This document shows positions 20,725-31,061 of a stretch of DNA of 64,000 nucleotides, one piece after another. The DNA comes from Undibacterium paludis (GTDB lineage Bacteria; Pseudomonadota; Gammaproteobacteria; Burkholderiales; Burkholderiaceae_D). The number at the start of each line of letters is the position of its first letter. Within the stretch, counting starts at the first letter, position 1. Location: assembly GCF_022568815.1 (NCBI RefSeq), contig NZ_JAKZHX010000003.1, positions 309,579-373,578 of the forward strand. Direction: 5' to 3'. The position numbers and the translations under genes were made by a program. The notes under the pieces were generated by a model that saw only the letters and a program-made list of their open reading frames with translations, was not told the DNA's origin and made no database searches.

Positions 20725-22122
20725 TTATTCGTTGTCACCAAATACAGCCAAATGACCAACATAGTTGTCAAACTTGGTGTACTCGCCCAGGAAAGACAGG
20801 CGCACACTGCCAATCGGACCATTACGTTGTTTACCGATAATGATTTCTGCCGTACCTTTATCGGGAGAATCGGGGTTATATACTTGATCTCGGTAGAGGA
20901 AGATGATGACGTCGGCATCCTGCTCGATCGCACCGGATTCGCGCAGGTCAGACATGACTGGGCGTTTGTTTGGCCTTTGTTCCAGCGAGCGGTTCAACTG
21001 CGACAAGGCAATCACGGGACAATGCAATTCTTTCGCCAGGCCTTTCAGGTTTCGCGAAATTTCGGAAATTTCCGTAGCCCTGTTTTCACCCGCATTATTG
21101 GCCGACATCAATTGCAGGTAGTCGACAATGACCAGGCCCAACTTGCCACATTGACGCGCGAGGCGACGCGAGCGCGCCCGCAACTCAATGGAACTCAGCG
21201 CCGGCGTCTCGTCAATATACAACTGGGCGTCATTCATTTTCTGGATTGCATGCGTGAGGCGCGGCCAGTCTTCATCAGTCAGCTTACCAATACGCAGGCG
21301 ACTCTGATCCAGGCGACCAACCGACCCAAGCATACGCATGGCCAGCTGAGCCCCACCCATCTCCATGGAAAATACGGCGACAGGTAAACCACTGTCAATC
21401 GCCACATTCTCGCCTATGTTGAGCGAAAAAGCGGTTTTACCCATGGAAGGACGTCCCGCCACGATAATCAGGTCCCCTGGCTGCAAGCCGGAAGTCATCT
21501 TGTCGAGGTCATTAAAACCGGTAGGTACACCGGTAATATCATTTTGATTGTCGCGGTTATACAACTCATCAATACGTTCAACCACTTGTGTCAGCAAGGG
21601 CTGTATCGCCTGGAAACCCTGCGCGCCGCGAGCACCCTCTTCGGCAATGGCGAATATCTTGGATTCTGCCTCGTCCAGCATTTGCTTGACTTCTTTACCC
21701 TGGGGATTAAAGGCATTGCCAGAAATTTCGTCAGCCACGGTAATCAATTTACGTAAGACTCCACGATCACGGACTATTTCTGCATAGCGACGGATATTCG
21801 CTGCAGACGGCGTATTTTGCGCCAGCGCATTCAGGTAAGTCAGGCCACCGGCATCTTCCGCCTTACCCATGCCATTCAAGGCTTCATAGACAGTAATCAC
21901 GTCAGCCGGGCGTGAAGCATTGATCAGTTTGACCATGCACTGGAAAATGATCCTGTGGTCATACCGATAAAAATCTTCTTCGCCGATAAAATCGGCGATA
22001 CGGTCCCAGGCTGCATTATCAAGCAACAGACCTCCCAGAACAGATTGCTCTGCTTCTATGGAGTGAGGGGGGACGCGTATGGCGTCAAGTTGAGGATCAG
22101 AACCAGCTTTCATGGCGCGCAT
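20725..22122 (-). CDS. dnaB: Replicative DNA helicase
   Basis: Hexameric 5'-3' helicase that drives the replication fork. It has 465 residues: N-terminal domain (about 15-120), linker helix, and RecA-like C-terminal domain with Walker A GRPSMGKTA, H1a VFSMEMGG, Walker B LVIVDYLQLM and the LSQLNRSLEQR loop. It follows the rplI operon after a terminator, so it probably has its own promoter. A TATAAT hexamer lies at the annotated start itself, and a second in-frame ATG is three codons downstream (22111-22113), so a shorter start is possible. Confidence 0.96.
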   Translation of the reverse strand: MRAMKAGSDPQLDAIRVPPHSIEAEQSVLGGLLLDNAAWDRIADFIGEEDFYRYDHRIIFQCMVKLINASRPADVITVYEALNGMGKAEDAGGLTYLNALAQNTPSAANIRRYAEIVRDRGVLRKLITVADEISGNAFNPQGKEVKQMLDEAESKIFAIAEEGARGAQGFQAIQPLLTQVVERIDELYNRDNQNDITGVPTGFNDLDKMTSGLQPGDLIIVAGRPSMGKTAFSLNIGENVAIDSGLPVAVFSMEMGGAQLAMRMLGSVGRLDQSRLRIGKLTDEDWPRLTHAIQKMNDAQLYIDETPALSSIELRARSRRLARQCGKLGLVIVDYLQLMSANNAGENRATEISEISRNLKGLAKELHCPVIALSQLNRSLEQRPNKRPVMSDLRESGAIEQDADVIIFLYRDQVYNPDSPDKGTAEIIIGKQRNGPIGSVRLSFLGEYTKFDNYVGHLAVFGDNE

Positions 22123-22230
22123 TATAACCGTTAAATCAGACTATCAGAACGTCCAAATGAGTAGAAGTGGATCAGTTTGTGACAAGTTTGTGACAAACAG
22201 CGAAATCGACGAAAATTCGGTCACCCACAT

Positions 22231-22260
22231 AAAAAAAGCCGGGAATTCCCGGCTTTTTTG
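22231..22260 (-). terminator. Terminator of the rpsF-priB-rpsR-rplI operon
   Basis: Perfect palindrome GCCGGGAATTCCCGGC (22238-22253) flanked by seven A on one side and six T on the other. It is symmetric but sits after rplI on the minus strand, upstream of dnaB. Confidence 0.88.
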
Positions 22261-22278
22261 AATTTGCAAAAAAGCAAA

Positions 22279-22731
22279 TTAAGCGTGTTCGCCCAATACA
22301 GCAACGATAACGTCAACAACAACGTCAGTATGCAAAGCAACTGAAACGCTGTGGTCGCCAGCTGTCTTCAATGGACCTTGTGGCAAACGAACTTGTGCTT
22401 TTTCTACAGCGAAACCTTGTTTGGTCAGGGCTTCAGCAATATCAAAGTTAGTTACGGAACCAAACAAACGGCCATCAACGCCAGATTTTTGTGTAATCTG
22501 CACTGTCAAACCAGACAGTTTTTCGCCTTGAGCCTGAGCTGCTGCCAGTTTAGCGGCTGCAGCTTTTTCCAGCTCAGCGCGTTTTGCCTCAAATTCTGCA
22601 ACAGCAGCTGTCGTAGCACGACGAGCCATGCGTTGTGGAATCAAAAAGTTACGGGCGTAGCCATCTTTAACACGAACTACATCACCCAGATTGCCGAGAT
22701 TAACGACTTTATCCAACAGAATAACTTGCAT
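22279..22731 (-). CDS. rplI: 50S ribosomal protein L9
   Basis: Binds 23S rRNA at the base of the L1 stalk. It has 150 residues with the usual N-terminal globular domain ([21 protein letters not shown]), a long connecting helix rich in A, E and K (about 45-75) and a C-terminal domain. It is the last gene of the rpsF-priB-rpsR-rplI operon, 26 nt after rpsR, and is followed by a strong terminator. Confidence 0.98.
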   Translation of the reverse strand: MQVILLDKVVNLGNLGDVVRVKDGYARNFLIPQRMARRATTAAVAEFEAKRAELEKAAAAKLAAAQAQGEKLSGLTVQITQKSGVDGRLFGSVTNFDIAEALTKQGFAVEKAQVRLPQGPLKTAGDHSVSVALHTDVVVDVIVAVLGEHA

Positions 22732-22757
22732 ATTTTTCTCCTTTACCTTGTCGTCAA

Positions 22758-23042
22758 TTACGCTGTGTGCAAATCAGTGTATGGCAGCAACGCGAGGTAA
22801 CGTGCACGTTTGATTGCTGTATCAACTTGACGTTGGTACAACGCTTTAGTACCTGTCAGACGTGCTGGCATGATTTTGCCGTTTTCTTGCACGAAGTCTT
22901 TCAGTGTGTCGATGTCTTTGTAGTCAACTTTTTCTACATGTGCTGCTGTAAAGCGGCAGAATTTTTTGCGTTTGAACAAAGGATTTTGTTGCTGACGCTT
23001 TTGCTTCAATTTGCTTTTGTCGAATTTTTTACCGAATGCCAT
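22758..23042 (-). CDS. rpsR: 30S ribosomal protein S18
   Basis: Small-subunit protein that pairs with S6 on the platform. It has 94 residues with a basic N-terminal extension ([19 protein letters not shown]) and the S18 core [16 protein letters not shown] and [13 protein letters not shown]. It begins 9 nt after priB, which keeps the rpsF-priB-rpsR order typical of Beta- and Gammaproteobacteria. Confidence 0.98.
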   Translation of the reverse strand: MAFGKKFDKSKLKQKRQQQNPLFKRKKFCRFTAAHVEKVDYKDIDTLKDFVQENGKIMPARLTGTKALYQRQVDTAIKRARYLALLPYTDLHTA

Positions 23043-23051
23043 TTTTGGCTC

Positions 23052-23351
23052 CTAATCTAGTAAAGGTGTCCCGAATTCAGTGACATGAAAAACGAGACTT
23101 TTGCTATTGCGATTTTTGCGCGCTAAAAAACCAGTGAATTCCATTTCCACATCAAGTTCTATTTCATTGAAACGCTGGGAAATTTCACCAGCAGCTATCG
23201 CTGAAATTTCAACATCGACTTGTCGAACCAGGTTCGCCTCGCGAGCTGTTGAACTGTGCACCAGGGTCGCTGAAGCTATCGGGATACCGGCAGGGGTGTA
23301 CCGCAATGCGGTTTTTTCCAAAATCCGGGCGACAAGCTTGAGCTGATTCAC
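23052..23351 (-). CDS. priB: Primosomal replication protein N
   Basis: Single OB-fold protein that binds single-stranded DNA and stimulates PriA-directed replication restart. It has 99 residues; ASATLVHSSTAREAN and the strand-rich core ending GFLARKNRNSKSLVFHV fit the PriB/SSB-like family. Its location between rpsF (32 nt upstream) and rpsR is diagnostic and suggests co-regulation with the ribosomal genes. Confidence 0.95.
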   Translation of the reverse strand: MNQLKLVARILEKTALRYTPAGIPIASATLVHSSTAREANLVRQVDVEISAIAAGEISQRFNEIELDVEMEFTGFLARKNRNSKSLVFHVTEFGTPLLD

Positions 23352-23383
23352 TGTTTTTCTACACGACCTCTATCAAATGAAAA

Positions 23384-23752
23384 TTAAGCTGCAGGCGCTT
23401 CTACACGTTGCGCTTTTGCCGCATCTTCCTTCTGAACAGCTTTCATCATTGGAGAAGGTGCAGTTTCTGCTTTTTTCATTTTGACTGTCAGGTGACGCAA
23501 GACAGCATCATTGAATTTGAATGCTGTTTCCAACTCGAGCAGAGTTTCAGCATCGCATTCGATGTTCATGCAAACATAATGCGCTTTCGCCAGTTTTTGA
23601 ATCATGTAAGCCAATTGACGACGGCCCCAGTCTTCAACACGGTGAACTTGACCACCACGAGCTACAACACTTGCCTTGTAGCGCTCGATCATTGCAGGAA
23701 CTTGCTCGCTTTGATCGGGATGTACGATAAATACGATTTCATAATGACGCAT
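23384..23752 (-). CDS. rpsF: 30S ribosomal protein S6
   Basis: Platform protein of the 30S subunit, 122 residues. It begins [19 protein letters not shown], with [17 protein letters not shown] in the middle and a charged tail. A good AAGGAG lies 6-7 nt before the ATG. It is the first gene of the operon, driven by a promoter at 23825-23853, with a leader hairpin (23781-23808) between promoter and start. Confidence 0.98.
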   Translation of the reverse strand: MRHYEIVFIVHPDQSEQVPAMIERYKASVVARGGQVHRVEDWGRRQLAYMIQKLAKAHYVCMNIECDAETLLELETAFKFNDAVLRHLTVKMKKAETAPSPMMKAVQKEDAAKAQRVEAPAA

Positions 23753-23780
23753 ATATTCTCCTTGTGGACAATAAAAATAG

Positions 23781-23808
23781 CCCGCCTCGGCGTCAAGACG
23801 AGTGCGGG
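23781..23808 (-). promoter_or_regulatory. Leader hairpin of rpsF, candidate S6:S18 autoregulatory element
   Basis: On the minus strand CCCGC (23804-23808) pairs with GCGGG (23781-23785), and an inner CTCG pairs with CGAG, leaving a CCG-containing bulge. rpsF leaders in many bacteria bind the S6:S18 complex through a CCG-bearing bulged hairpin. Placement and shape fit, but I have not compared it with a covariance model. Confidence 0.45.
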
Positions 23809-23824
23809 AAGAGGAAAGCCGATA

Positions 23825-23853
23825 ATAATAACCCAGTTTTCCATTTATATCAA
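23825..23853 (-). promoter_or_regulatory. rpsF: Sigma-70 promoter of the rpsF operon
   Basis: On the minus strand TTGATA (23848-23853), a 17-nt spacer and TATTAT (23825-23830). The hexamers are 5/6 matches to consensus with ideal spacing. Confidence 0.7.
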
Positions 23854-23972
23854 TTACGCCAGTGAGTTAGCAAAGGCAAAGTAGTGTTTTTCATGTCTTA
23901 CCCTTCTGAAATTGACGCTCTTTAAAAATTTCTGCTCAACTATGCCAATTATGGCTTGCATATCACGCTCCA

Positions 23973-23988
23973 CTGTATAAAAATACAG
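23973..23988 (+). promoter_or_regulatory. lexA: SOS box (LexA operator) upstream of lexA
   Basis: CTGTATAAAAATACAG has the exact CTGT-N8-ACAG form of the LexA operator. It lies 57 nt before the lexA start and implies autorepression. Confidence 0.88.
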
Positions 23989-23989
23989 A

Positions 23990-24005
23990 CTGCTTGCATA
24001 TACAG
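23990..24005 (+). promoter_or_regulatory. lexA: Second, imperfect SOS box upstream of lexA
   Basis: CTGCTTGCATATACAG follows the first box after one base and matches CTGT-N8-ACAG with a single change (CTGC). Centre-to-centre distance is 17 nt. Paired operators are known at lexA in E. coli. Confidence 0.55.
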
Positions 24006-24045
24006 CCATTAGTACCAGAAAATATCAGAAATACTAGAGAACTCC

Positions 24046-24702
24046 ATGCTAAAACTCACTTCCCGCCAGGAACAAATCCTGAACCTGATCAAAGACGCAA
24101 TTCAAAACACGGGCTTCCCACCGACCCGCGCCGAGATTGCCGCAGAACTGGGTTTTCGCTCCACCAATGCTGCCGAGGAGCATTTGCAGGCGCTGGCGCG
24201 CAAAGGTGTGATAGAAATTGCTGCCGGCACCTCAAGGGGTATACGCCTGCTGGAGTCGGACCTGTCCAGCCACATTACCGGCAAACAACTGGCCCTGCCC
24301 CATCCGGCCCTGATGCAATTGAGTCTGCCATTGGTTGGAAGGGTTGCCGCCGGCTCCCCCATCCTCGCCAGTGAACATATAGAGTCGACTTACCATGTAG
24401 ACCCTGCCCTGTTCTCGGCCAGGCCGGACTTTTTACTCAAGGTGCGTGGCATGTCCATGCGTGACGCCGGCATACTTGATGGCGATTTGCTGGCGGTGAA
24501 AAAAACTGACAGCGCACGCAATGGTCAAATCGTGGTTGCCCGCCTTGGCGATGATGTCACTGTCAAACGCTACAAAAAAACCGCCAACCTGATTGAATTG
24601 ATACCAGAAAACCCTGACTATCCCATCATCAAAATTGGTGAAACAGAAGAGGACTTTTCCCTGGAAGGCCTGGCAGTCGGCCTGATGCGAAACTGGGTTT
24701 GA
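24046..24702 (+). CDS. lexA: LexA SOS repressor
   Basis: Transcriptional repressor of the SOS regulon that self-cleaves when RecA is activated. It has 218 residues. The N-terminal winged helix (1-68) includes [14 protein letters not shown]. The cleavage site A102-G103 lies in VGRVAAGSP, and the catalytic dyad is S137 (RGMSMRD) and K174 (VTVKRY). It is preceded by one perfect and one near-perfect SOS box and is divergent from the rpsF operon. Confidence 0.98.
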   Translation: MLKLTSRQEQILNLIKDAIQNTGFPPTRAEIAAELGFRSTNAAEEHLQALARKGVIEIAAGTSRGIRLLESDLSSHITGKQLALPHPALMQLSLPLVGRVAAGSPILASEHIESTYHVDPALFSARPDFLLKVRGMSMRDAGILDGDLLAVKKTDSARNGQIVVARLGDDVTVKRYKKTANLIELIPENPDYPIIKIGETEEDFSLEGLAVGLMRNWV

Positions 24703-24711
24703 GTGCAGGCT

Positions 24712-24747
24712 GGACAAGATTTCGCCCTCTCAACAGGAATCTTGTCC
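24712..24747 (+). repeat. Hairpin after lexA
   Basis: GGACAAGATT (24712-24721) is perfectly complementary to AATCTTGTCC (24738-24747) with a 16-nt loop. There is no T run, so it may stabilise the lexA 3' end rather than terminate. Confidence 0.5.
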
Positions 24748-24861
24748 GGCCCAGACCTCAGATTGAGTTCGAAGGGGGATTTTAATTAAGGCACATCAAT
24801 GGTCAACTTGCCGCACTGAACATTCGCACTGAATATTATTACCAAGCCTTACCTCCAAATG

Positions 24862-24898
24862 AAAAAAGCGCCCAAATTTGAATTTAGGCGCTTTTTTT
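24862..24898. terminator. Bidirectional terminator between lexA and lon
   Basis: AAAAAAGCGCC (from 24862) pairs with GGCGCTTTTTTT, with further AAATT/AATTT pairing inside. It sits between two convergent genes. Confidence 0.85.
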
Positions 24899-24931
24899 AA
24901 CTTGGGATCAATGAGATCCCAAGCATCCATC

Positions 24932-27343
24932 TCAGTGCTTTACCACGGTCGTATCTGCTGCTGCCTCTGGTGTTGCTGCAGCCGTCGCCACAGGCGCAGG
25001 CTCGTCCACTAAGGGTACGGGCTGGCTTTCCAGTGCGATCTCCAGGACCTTGTCTATCCAGCGAACCGGGATGATTTCCAGTTTGTTTTTGACATTGTCA
25101 GGTATCTCGGCCAGGTCTTTGGCATTCTCTTCGGGTATCAATACTGTCTTGATACCGCCACGATGTGCTGCCAGCAGTTTTTCTTTCAAACCACCAATCG
25201 GCAATACTTCACCACGCAAAGTGATTTCACCCGTCATGGCCACATCAGCGCGCACAGGAATGCCAGTAAATACAGACACCAGGGCTGTCGTCATGGCAAT
25301 ACCTGCAGACGGACCATCCTTCGGCGTTGCCCCTTCTGGCACATGGATGTGAATATCGCTCTTCTCGAATACATCCGCCTTGATGCCGAGACGCTTGGCG
25401 CGACTGCGCACTACGGTACGGGCAGCTTCGATGGACTCTTTCATCACGTCACCCAAAGTACCGGTGCGTATCACACCACCTTTTCCTGGCATGGCGACAG
25501 ATTCAATTGTCAAAAGATCACCGCCGACTTCAGTCCAGGCCAGACCAACTACCTGACCTATCTGATTTTCCTTGACGGCCACACCAAAGTCATAGCGACG
25601 CACCCCAAGATATTTATCAAGATTTTTGGAATTGACCGTCGCTTTCTTTTCGGCCTTTTTCAACAACAGCATCTTGACGACTTTACGGCAAATCTTGGAG
25701 ATTTCCCTTTCCAGTGAACGCACACCCGCTTCACGTGTGTAATACCGAATGATGTCACGTATGGCGCTTTCTGCCACGGTAATTTCACCCTCTTTCAAAC
25801 CATTGTTCTTGATTTGCTTGGGCAACAAATAACGCTGGGCAATACTGGTTTTTTCATCCTCAGTGTAACCCGACAGACGTATCACTTCCATCCTGTCCAG
25901 CAAAGCTGGCGGGATATTGTAGGAATTGGACGTCGCCACAAACATTACATCGGACAAATCGAAATCAACTTCGATGTAATGATCCGAAAAAGTATGGTTT
26001 TGCTCAGGATCAAGCACTTCCAGCAAGGCAGACGAAGGGTCGCCACGGAAGTCAGCCCCCATCTTGTCCACTTCATCAAGCAAGAATAAAGGATTGCGCA
26101 CACCGACCTTGGACAGGCTTTGCAGGATCTTGCCCGGCATGGAGCCTATGTAAGTACGGCGATGGCCGCGAATCTCTGCCTCATCACGTACACCACCCAG
26201 GGCCATGCGCACGAACTTGCGGTTCGTTGCACGGGCGATGGATTGTCCCAGCGAGGTTTTACCCACACCTGGAGGACCTACCAGGCAAAGGATAGGCGCC
26301 TTCAACTTGTCGACACGTTGTTGCACTGCGAGGTATTCGAGGATGCGTTCCTTGACCTTGTCGAGGCCAAAGTGCTCGTCTTCCAATACTTTTTCGGCAT
26401 TCGTCAAGTCATTATTGACCTTGGACTTTTTCTTCCATGGCAGATTAACGATGGTATCGATGTAATTGCGCACGACAGTAGCTTCTGCCGACATCGGCGA
26501 CATCATCTTGAGTTTCTTCAACTCATTCTGGGCCTTGTCACGGGCTTCTTTAGGCATCTTGGCGGCCAGGATTTTTTTCTCCAGCTCGTCGATATCTGCA
26601 CCCTCTTCACCTTCGCCCAGCTCTTTCTGTATCGCCTTGACCTGTTCGTTGAGGTAATACTCACGCTGCGATTTTTCCATCTGGCGTTTGACGCGACCGC
26701 GAATACGCTTCTCGACTTGCAAAATGTCGAGTTCACCTTCGAGCTGTCCAAGCAAATGCTCAAGACGTTTGGCGACACTGAAAATTTCCAGAATGACCTG
26801 TTTCTGCTCAAGCTTCAAAGGCAGATGCGCCGCAATGGTATCTGCCAGGCGACCGGCATCATCAATGCCAGACAAGGAGGCCAGGATTTCTGGCGGTATC
26901 TTTTTGTTCAGTTTGACATATTGATCAAATTGCTGAACGATAGCGCGGCGCATGGCCTCGACTTCAGACTCATCGCCCTCGTCAAGAGCGACAGGGGTCA
27001 GGTCTGCGAAGAAATGCGACTCGGAATCATGGATTTTATGAATACGGGCACGCTGCGCCCCCTCAACCAGCACCTTGACGGTACCGTCGGGCAACTTCAA
27101 CATTTGCAGAATGTTAGCAATACAGCCAATTTCATAAATATCGTCGGCAGAAGGCTCGTCCTTGGCGGCGGCTTTCTGGGCTGCAAGCATAATGCTCTTG
27201 CCCTGGTCCATGGCAGCCTCAAGCGCCTTGATGGATTTTGGACGTCCCACAAACAGGGGAATTACCATGTGCGGGAATACAACAACATCACGCAGTGGCA
27301 ACAACGGCAGTTGGGTTTGTTCGGTAATCAGTGTAGTCGTCAT
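24932..27343 (-). CDS. lon: ATP-dependent protease Lon
   Basis: AAA+ serine protease that degrades misfolded and regulatory proteins. It has 803 residues from the ATG at 27341-27343, chosen because an AAGG element lies 8 nt upstream and the protein then begins [21 protein letters not shown] as usual; the frame opens 18 codons earlier without family similarity. In order: N-terminal substrate domain, coiled region, ATPase with Walker [12 protein letters not shown] and Walker [11 protein letters not shown], and protease domain with catalytic Ser in DGPSAGIAM and Lys in [15 protein letters not shown] short low-complexity Ala/Pro tail follows. A terminator-like hairpin lies in its leader. Confidence 0.97.
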   Translation of the reverse strand: MTTTLITEQTQLPLLPLRDVVVFPHMVIPLFVGRPKSIKALEAAMDQGKSIMLAAQKAAAKDEPSADDIYEIGCIANILQMLKLPDGTVKVLVEGAQRARIHKIHDSESHFFADLTPVALDEGDESEVEAMRRAIVQQFDQYVKLNKKIPPEILASLSGIDDAGRLADTIAAHLPLKLEQKQVILEIFSVAKRLEHLLGQLEGELDILQVEKRIRGRVKRQMEKSQREYYLNEQVKAIQKELGEGEEGADIDELEKKILAAKMPKEARDKAQNELKKLKMMSPMSAEATVVRNYIDTIVNLPWKKKSKVNNDLTNAEKVLEDEHFGLDKVKERILEYLAVQQRVDKLKAPILCLVGPPGVGKTSLGQSIARATNRKFVRMALGGVRDEAEIRGHRRTYIGSMPGKILQSLSKVGVRNPLFLLDEVDKMGADFRGDPSSALLEVLDPEQNHTFSDHYIEVDFDLSDVMFVATSNSYNIPPALLDRMEVIRLSGYTEDEKTSIAQRYLLPKQIKNNGLKEGEITVAESAIRDIIRYYTREAGVRSLEREISKICRKVVKMLLLKKAEKKATVNSKNLDKYLGVRRYDFGVAVKENQIGQVVGLAWTEVGGDLLTIESVAMPGKGGVIRTGTLGDVMKESIEAARTVVRSRAKRLGIKADVFEKSDIHIHVPEGATPKDGPSAGIAMTTALVSVFTGIPVRADVAMTGEITLRGEVLPIGGLKEKLLAAHRGGIKTVLIPEENAKDLAEIPDNVKNKLEIIPVRWIDKVLEIALESQPVPLVDEPAPVATAAATPEAAADTTVVKH

Positions 27344-27421
27344 GGCGCACCTTTCATAAATACTGGTTAACAATGTTGGCGCACTGGGCTGAAACACAAG
27401 CCCATTCTGGAAAAAAACAAT

Positions 27422-27458
27422 AAAAAAGCTACACAGAGAGCTTCTCCGGGTAGCTTTA
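27422..27458 (-). terminator. Terminator-like hairpin in the lon leader
   Basis: On the minus strand AAAGCTAC and CGGAGA pair with TCTCTG and GTAGCTTTT, with small internal mismatches, followed by TTTTTTATTG. It lies about 80 nt upstream of the lon start codon and about 70 nt downstream of the clpX terminator. It may be an attenuator or the end of a small RNA. Confidence 0.6.
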
Positions 27459-27525
27459 CGAATGAAGCCAAATAGTCTTGTTAATCCATTGTACTTCGAA
27501 TCAATTTAAAGCAAGGTAAAAAAAT

Positions 27526-27556
27526 AAAAAAATGGGGAGTCGCCTCCCCATTTTTG
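27526..27556 (-). terminator. Rho-independent terminator after clpX
   Basis: ATGGGGAG (27532-27539) pairs with CTCCCCAT (27544-27551) around a 4-nt loop. On the minus strand the stem is followed by a T-rich run. Confidence 0.88.
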
Positions 27557-27597
27557 CCTTACTGACATGATTCTGCATTGAATCTATTCAACGAGTC

Positions 27598-28863
27598 TCA
27601 GGCACCCGCCACTTTTGGCTGCTCATGGTAAATCAACAATGGCTTGGCAGCATTAGTAATGGAGTTTTCATCGATCACCACTTTTGCCACATTCTGATGG
27701 CTAGGCAAGTCATACATAACATCCAGCAAGGAATGCTCAAGGATCGAACGCAAGCCGCGCGCACCGGTCTTGCGTGCTATTGCCTTCTTGGCGATCGCCT
27801 GCAAGGCGGCTGGGCGAATTTCGAGCTCAGTGCCTTCCATCTCCAGTAATTTGGCATATTGCTTGATCAGGGCATTCTTGGGCTCAACCAGGATTTGTAT
27901 CAATGCAGCCTCATCGAGTTCGTTCAAGGTTGCGATAACAGGCAAACGGCCAACCAATTCAGGAATAAGACCAAACTTGATCAGGTCTTGCGGTTCGGCG
28001 TCCTGCATGACTTCGCTGGCTGTCTTTTCTGTCTGGCTCTTCACGCTGGCAGAGAAACCAATACTGCTGCGCTCGGAGCGATCTGAAATGATCTTGGCCA
28101 GGCCATCAAATGCACCACCACATATAAACATGATATTGGTAGTGTCTATCTGTATGAAGTCCTGGTTTGGATGCTTGCGGCCACCTTGTGGCGGCACAGA
28201 GGCCATGGTGCCTTCAATCAGCTTCAGCAAGGCTTGCTGCACACCTTCACCAGATACGTCACGGGTAATGGAAGGATTATCGGATTTACGGGAAATCTTG
28301 TCGATTTCATCAATATAAACGATTCCTTTTTGCGCGCGTTCGACTTCATAATTGCAATTTTGCAGCAATTTTTGAATGATATTCTCAACGTCTTCACCAA
28401 CATAACCGGCTTCAGTCAATGTCGTTGCGTCAGCGATGACAAAGGGTACATTCAACATGCGCGCCAGTGTTTGGGCCAGCAAGGTCTTGCCGGAACCAGT
28501 AGGGCCAACCAGCAAGATATTGCTCTTGGCCAACTCAACGTCATCCTTCTTGCCCAGATGCTTGAGGCGCTTGTAATGGTTGTACACGGCAACTGCCAGG
28601 ATGCGCTTGGCTGTCTGCTGACCGATGACGTACTGATCAAGCAGATCAGTTATTTCTTGGGGTGTAGGTAACTCGGTTTTTGCGCTGGCAATATTGTCAA
28701 TTTCCGACACTTCATCACGAATGATGTCATTGCACAGATCGATGCACTCATCGCAAATAAATACGGATGGCCCTGCTATCAGTTTTTTAACCTCATGCTG
28801 ACTCTTGCCGCAAAACGAGCAATAGAGCAACTTTTCTCCGCTGGAGGATTTTTTATCGGGCAT
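27598..28863 (-). CDS. clpX: ClpX, ATP-dependent unfoldase of the ClpXP protease
   Basis: AAA+ unfoldase that recognises substrates and feeds them to ClpP. It has 421 residues. The N-terminal zinc-binding domain has the four cysteines of CSFCGKSQ and [10 protein letters not shown] (about 16-48). The ATPase core shows Walker [13 protein letters not shown], the pore loop GYVGEDVE and Walker [11 protein letters not shown]. It follows clpP on the same strand, but a terminator at 28988-29025 separates them, so clpX probably also has its own promoter. Confidence 0.98.
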   Translation of the reverse strand: MPDKKSSSGEKLLYCSFCGKSQHEVKKLIAGPSVFICDECIDLCNDIIRDEVSEIDNIASAKTELPTPQEITDLLDQYVIGQQTAKRILAVAVYNHYKRLKHLGKKDDVELAKSNILLVGPTGSGKTLLAQTLARMLNVPFVIADATTLTEAGYVGEDVENIIQKLLQNCNYEVERAQKGIVYIDEIDKISRKSDNPSITRDVSGEGVQQALLKLIEGTMASVPPQGGRKHPNQDFIQIDTTNIMFICGGAFDGLAKIISDRSERSSIGFSASVKSQTEKTASEVMQDAEPQDLIKFGLIPELVGRLPVIATLNELDEAALIQILVEPKNALIKQYAKLLEMEGTELEIRPAALQAIAKKAIARKTGARGLRSILEHSLLDVMYDLPSHQNVAKVVIDENSITNAAKPLLIYHEQPKVAGA

Positions 28864-28987
28864 GATACGTATATGAAATAAACAAAATTAATCTAGGATG
28901 CTCCGCTTGCATATTACCCGCAAAAACGGCTTTCGTCATGGCATCAATAAGCAAGTTGAGGGATCAATGCGACATTATAGAGCAGAA

Positions 28988-29025
28988 TAAAAAAACGCCC
29001 GAACCATAGCGGAGCGGGCGTTTTA
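28988..29025 (-). terminator. Rho-independent terminator after clpP
   Basis: ACGCCCG (28995-29001) pairs with CGGGCGT (29015-29021). On the minus strand seven T follow directly. Confidence 0.85.
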
Positions 29026-29040
29026 TTTTCTACAAGCTTA

Positions 29041-29667
29041 TTACGCGCGATGGGCTAATACTTTATCAATCAAACCATATTCCGCTGCCGCATCTGCCGA
29101 CATGAAATTATCACGGTCTGTATCTTTGGCGATCTGATCCAGGCTACGGCCGGTCTTCTCAGCCAGAATGCCATTGAGGCGCTCACGCAGGTACAGGATT
29201 TCACGTGCCTGGATTTCAATATCAGATGCCTGACCTTGGGCACCGCCCAGAGGTTGGTGAATCATGATACGAGAATTTGGCAAAGAGAAACGCTTACCCT
29301 TAGCGCCAGCTGCCAGCAAGAAGGCACCCATGGATGCCGCCAGGCCTGTACATAAAGTCGAGACATCCGGCTTGATGAACTGCATGGTGTCATAGATCGC
29401 CATACCGGCAGATACTGAGCCGCCAGGAGAGTTGATGTAGAGGGAAATGTCCTTGTCAGGATTTTCGCTTTCCAAAAAGAGCAACTGGGCAACGATCAGA
29501 TTTGCCGCCTGATCATTCACAGGGCCAACCAGGAAAATAACACGCTCCTTGAGCAGACGGGAGTAGATGTCGTAGGCACGCTCCCCTCTGCCACTCTGCT
29601 CAATGACCATAGGCACCATGCCCAGCATGTTTGTGTCCAGTGCCGAATTACGGATGATGCCTGTCAT
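29041..29667 (-). CDS. clpP: ClpP protease proteolytic subunit
   Basis: Tetradecameric serine peptidase that works with ClpX and ClpA. It has 208 residues, the usual length with propeptide. The catalytic triad is visible as S112 (GLAASMGAF), H137 (IMIHQPLGG) and D186 (DTDRDNFMS). It starts 16 nt after tig on the same strand, giving the classic tig-clpP-clpX order. Confidence 0.98.
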   Translation of the reverse strand: MTGIIRNSALDTNMLGMVPMVIEQSGRGERAYDIYSRLLKERVIFLVGPVNDQAANLIVAQLLFLESENPDKDISLYINSPGGSVSAGMAIYDTMQFIKPDVSTLCTGLAASMGAFLLAAGAKGKRFSLPNSRIMIHQPLGGAQGQASDIEIQAREILYLRERLNGILAEKTGRSLDQIAKDTDRDNFMSADAAAEYGLIDKVLAHRA

Positions 29668-29683
29668 GTGTTTTCCTTTTTGC

Positions 29684-31033
29684 TTACGCTTGTGCGTTGT
29701 TACCCATCAATTCGTCGAAAGGCAGAACCTTGTCTGTGACTTTCGCCTTACCCAGAACATAGTTAACGACGTTTTCTTCTAATACAAGGGCTTCAACTTC
29801 AGCCAGACGGTTACGATCACTGAAATAATATTTTACGACTTGTTGTGGATCTTCGTAGCTTTGTGCGAAATCTTCAACCTGAGCCTTGATCTGCTCTGTT
29901 GTAGCCTGCAGGTTGTTTGCCTTTACCAGCTCAGCCAGGATCAGGCCCAGGCGAACACGACGCTCAGCTTGTGCAGCAAACAGGTCGGCAGGGAAAGGAA
30001 CGTCTTTGACGTTCATGCCGCGCTGCGCCATATCCTGGCGTGTCATTTCTGCCAGGCGTTCGCCATCCTGTGCAACCAGAGTCTTAGGTACGTCAAAAGC
30101 GACTACCTTGACCAGAGCGTCCATGACGCTTTCTTTGGTTTTGGCCTTGACGCGCCCACGAACTTCACGCTCCAGATTTTCTTTGATATCGGCGCGCATT
30201 TTGACCAGATCACCATCCTCAACGCCCAGCATCTTGGCAAACTCTGAATCAACTTCTGGCAAATGCGCCCATTCCAGTTTTTTCAGGGTGATGGTGAATT
30301 CTGCTGTCTTACCAGCAACATCCTTGCCATGGTAGTCTTCAGGGAAAGACAACGGGAAAGTCTTGGACTCGCCTACTTTCAAGCCGATGGTCGCTGCTTC
30401 AAACTCAGGCAGCATGCGACCTTCGCCCAGAACGAATACGAAGTCATCTGCCTTGCCGCCAGCGAACTCGACACCGTCGATCTTGCCAACGAAATCAACA
30501 GTTGCACGATCTCCGTTTTGCGCGGATTGATCTGCACCGCCATCACCATGCGCCCCCTGTTCACCTTTGACGTGGAAATGTACACGTTGTTTGCGCAGGA
30601 TATCGATAGTTTTTTCGATTTCAACATCAGTCACATCGGACTTGACTTGCTCAACTTCGGCGGCAGCCAGGTCACCGACGGTGATCTCCGGGTACACTTC
30701 GAAAGTTGCGTCAAATGCCAGACTGCCTTCAGCAACGTCTGCACCAGATTTTGGCTCTATGCTAGGGTAGCCAGCAACGCGCAATTTATTTTCATTGGCA
30801 GCCGCCGCGAAAGCCTGACCGACTTTATCGTTCAGCACTTCTGTTTCTATTTGATAGCCGTATTGCGCAGCCACCATTTTCATAGGTACTTTACCAGGAC
30901 GGAAACCAGGCGCTTTTGCTGTGCGTGCACGCACTTTCAAACGTTTTTCAACTTCCGATTGCACATCAGCGATCGGGAAAGAAATCGTCAAGCGGCGTTC
31001 CAATTTATCTAAAGTTTCGACTGCAGTTGCCAT
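29684..31033 (-). CDS. tig: Trigger factor
   Basis: Ribosome-associated chaperone and peptidyl-prolyl isomerase. It has 449 residues from the ATG at 31031-31033; the frame extends 21 codons upstream, but that extension is tRNA-Leu sequence. The ribosome-binding signature GFRPGKVP is present near residue 42, the FKBP-type domain (about 165-245) includes [17 protein letters not shown], and the C-terminal chaperone arms follow. Only 28 nt separate the start from the tRNA-Leu 3' end and no terminator lies between, so the tRNA and tig are probably on one transcript. Confidence 0.97.
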   Translation of the reverse strand: MATAVETLDKLERRLTISFPIADVQSEVEKRLKVRARTAKAPGFRPGKVPMKMVAAQYGYQIETEVLNDKVGQAFAAAANENKLRVAGYPSIEPKSGADVAEGSLAFDATFEVYPEITVGDLAAAEVEQVKSDVTDVEIEKTIDILRKQRVHFHVKGEQGAHGDGGADQSAQNGDRATVDFVGKIDGVEFAGGKADDFVFVLGEGRMLPEFEAATIGLKVGESKTFPLSFPEDYHGKDVAGKTAEFTITLKKLEWAHLPEVDSEFAKMLGVEDGDLVKMRADIKENLEREVRGRVKAKTKESVMDALVKVVAFDVPKTLVAQDGERLAEMTRQDMAQRGMNVKDVPFPADLFAAQAERRVRLGLILAELVKANNLQATTEQIKAQVEDFAQSYEDPQQVVKYYFSDRNRLAEVEALVLEENVVNYVLGKAKVTDKVLPFDELMGNNAQA

Positions 31034-31061
31034 GAAAATCGTCCAAATAGTAAAAATTCTG

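Noticed and set aside
26120..27370. Long plus-strand open frame (416 codons) opposite lon
   Set aside because: It lies entirely antisense to lon, has no family resemblance and its composition mirrors the lon codon pattern.
27344..27397. N-terminal extension of Lon
   Set aside because: The internal ATG has a Shine-Dalgarno and gives the usual Lon N-terminus.
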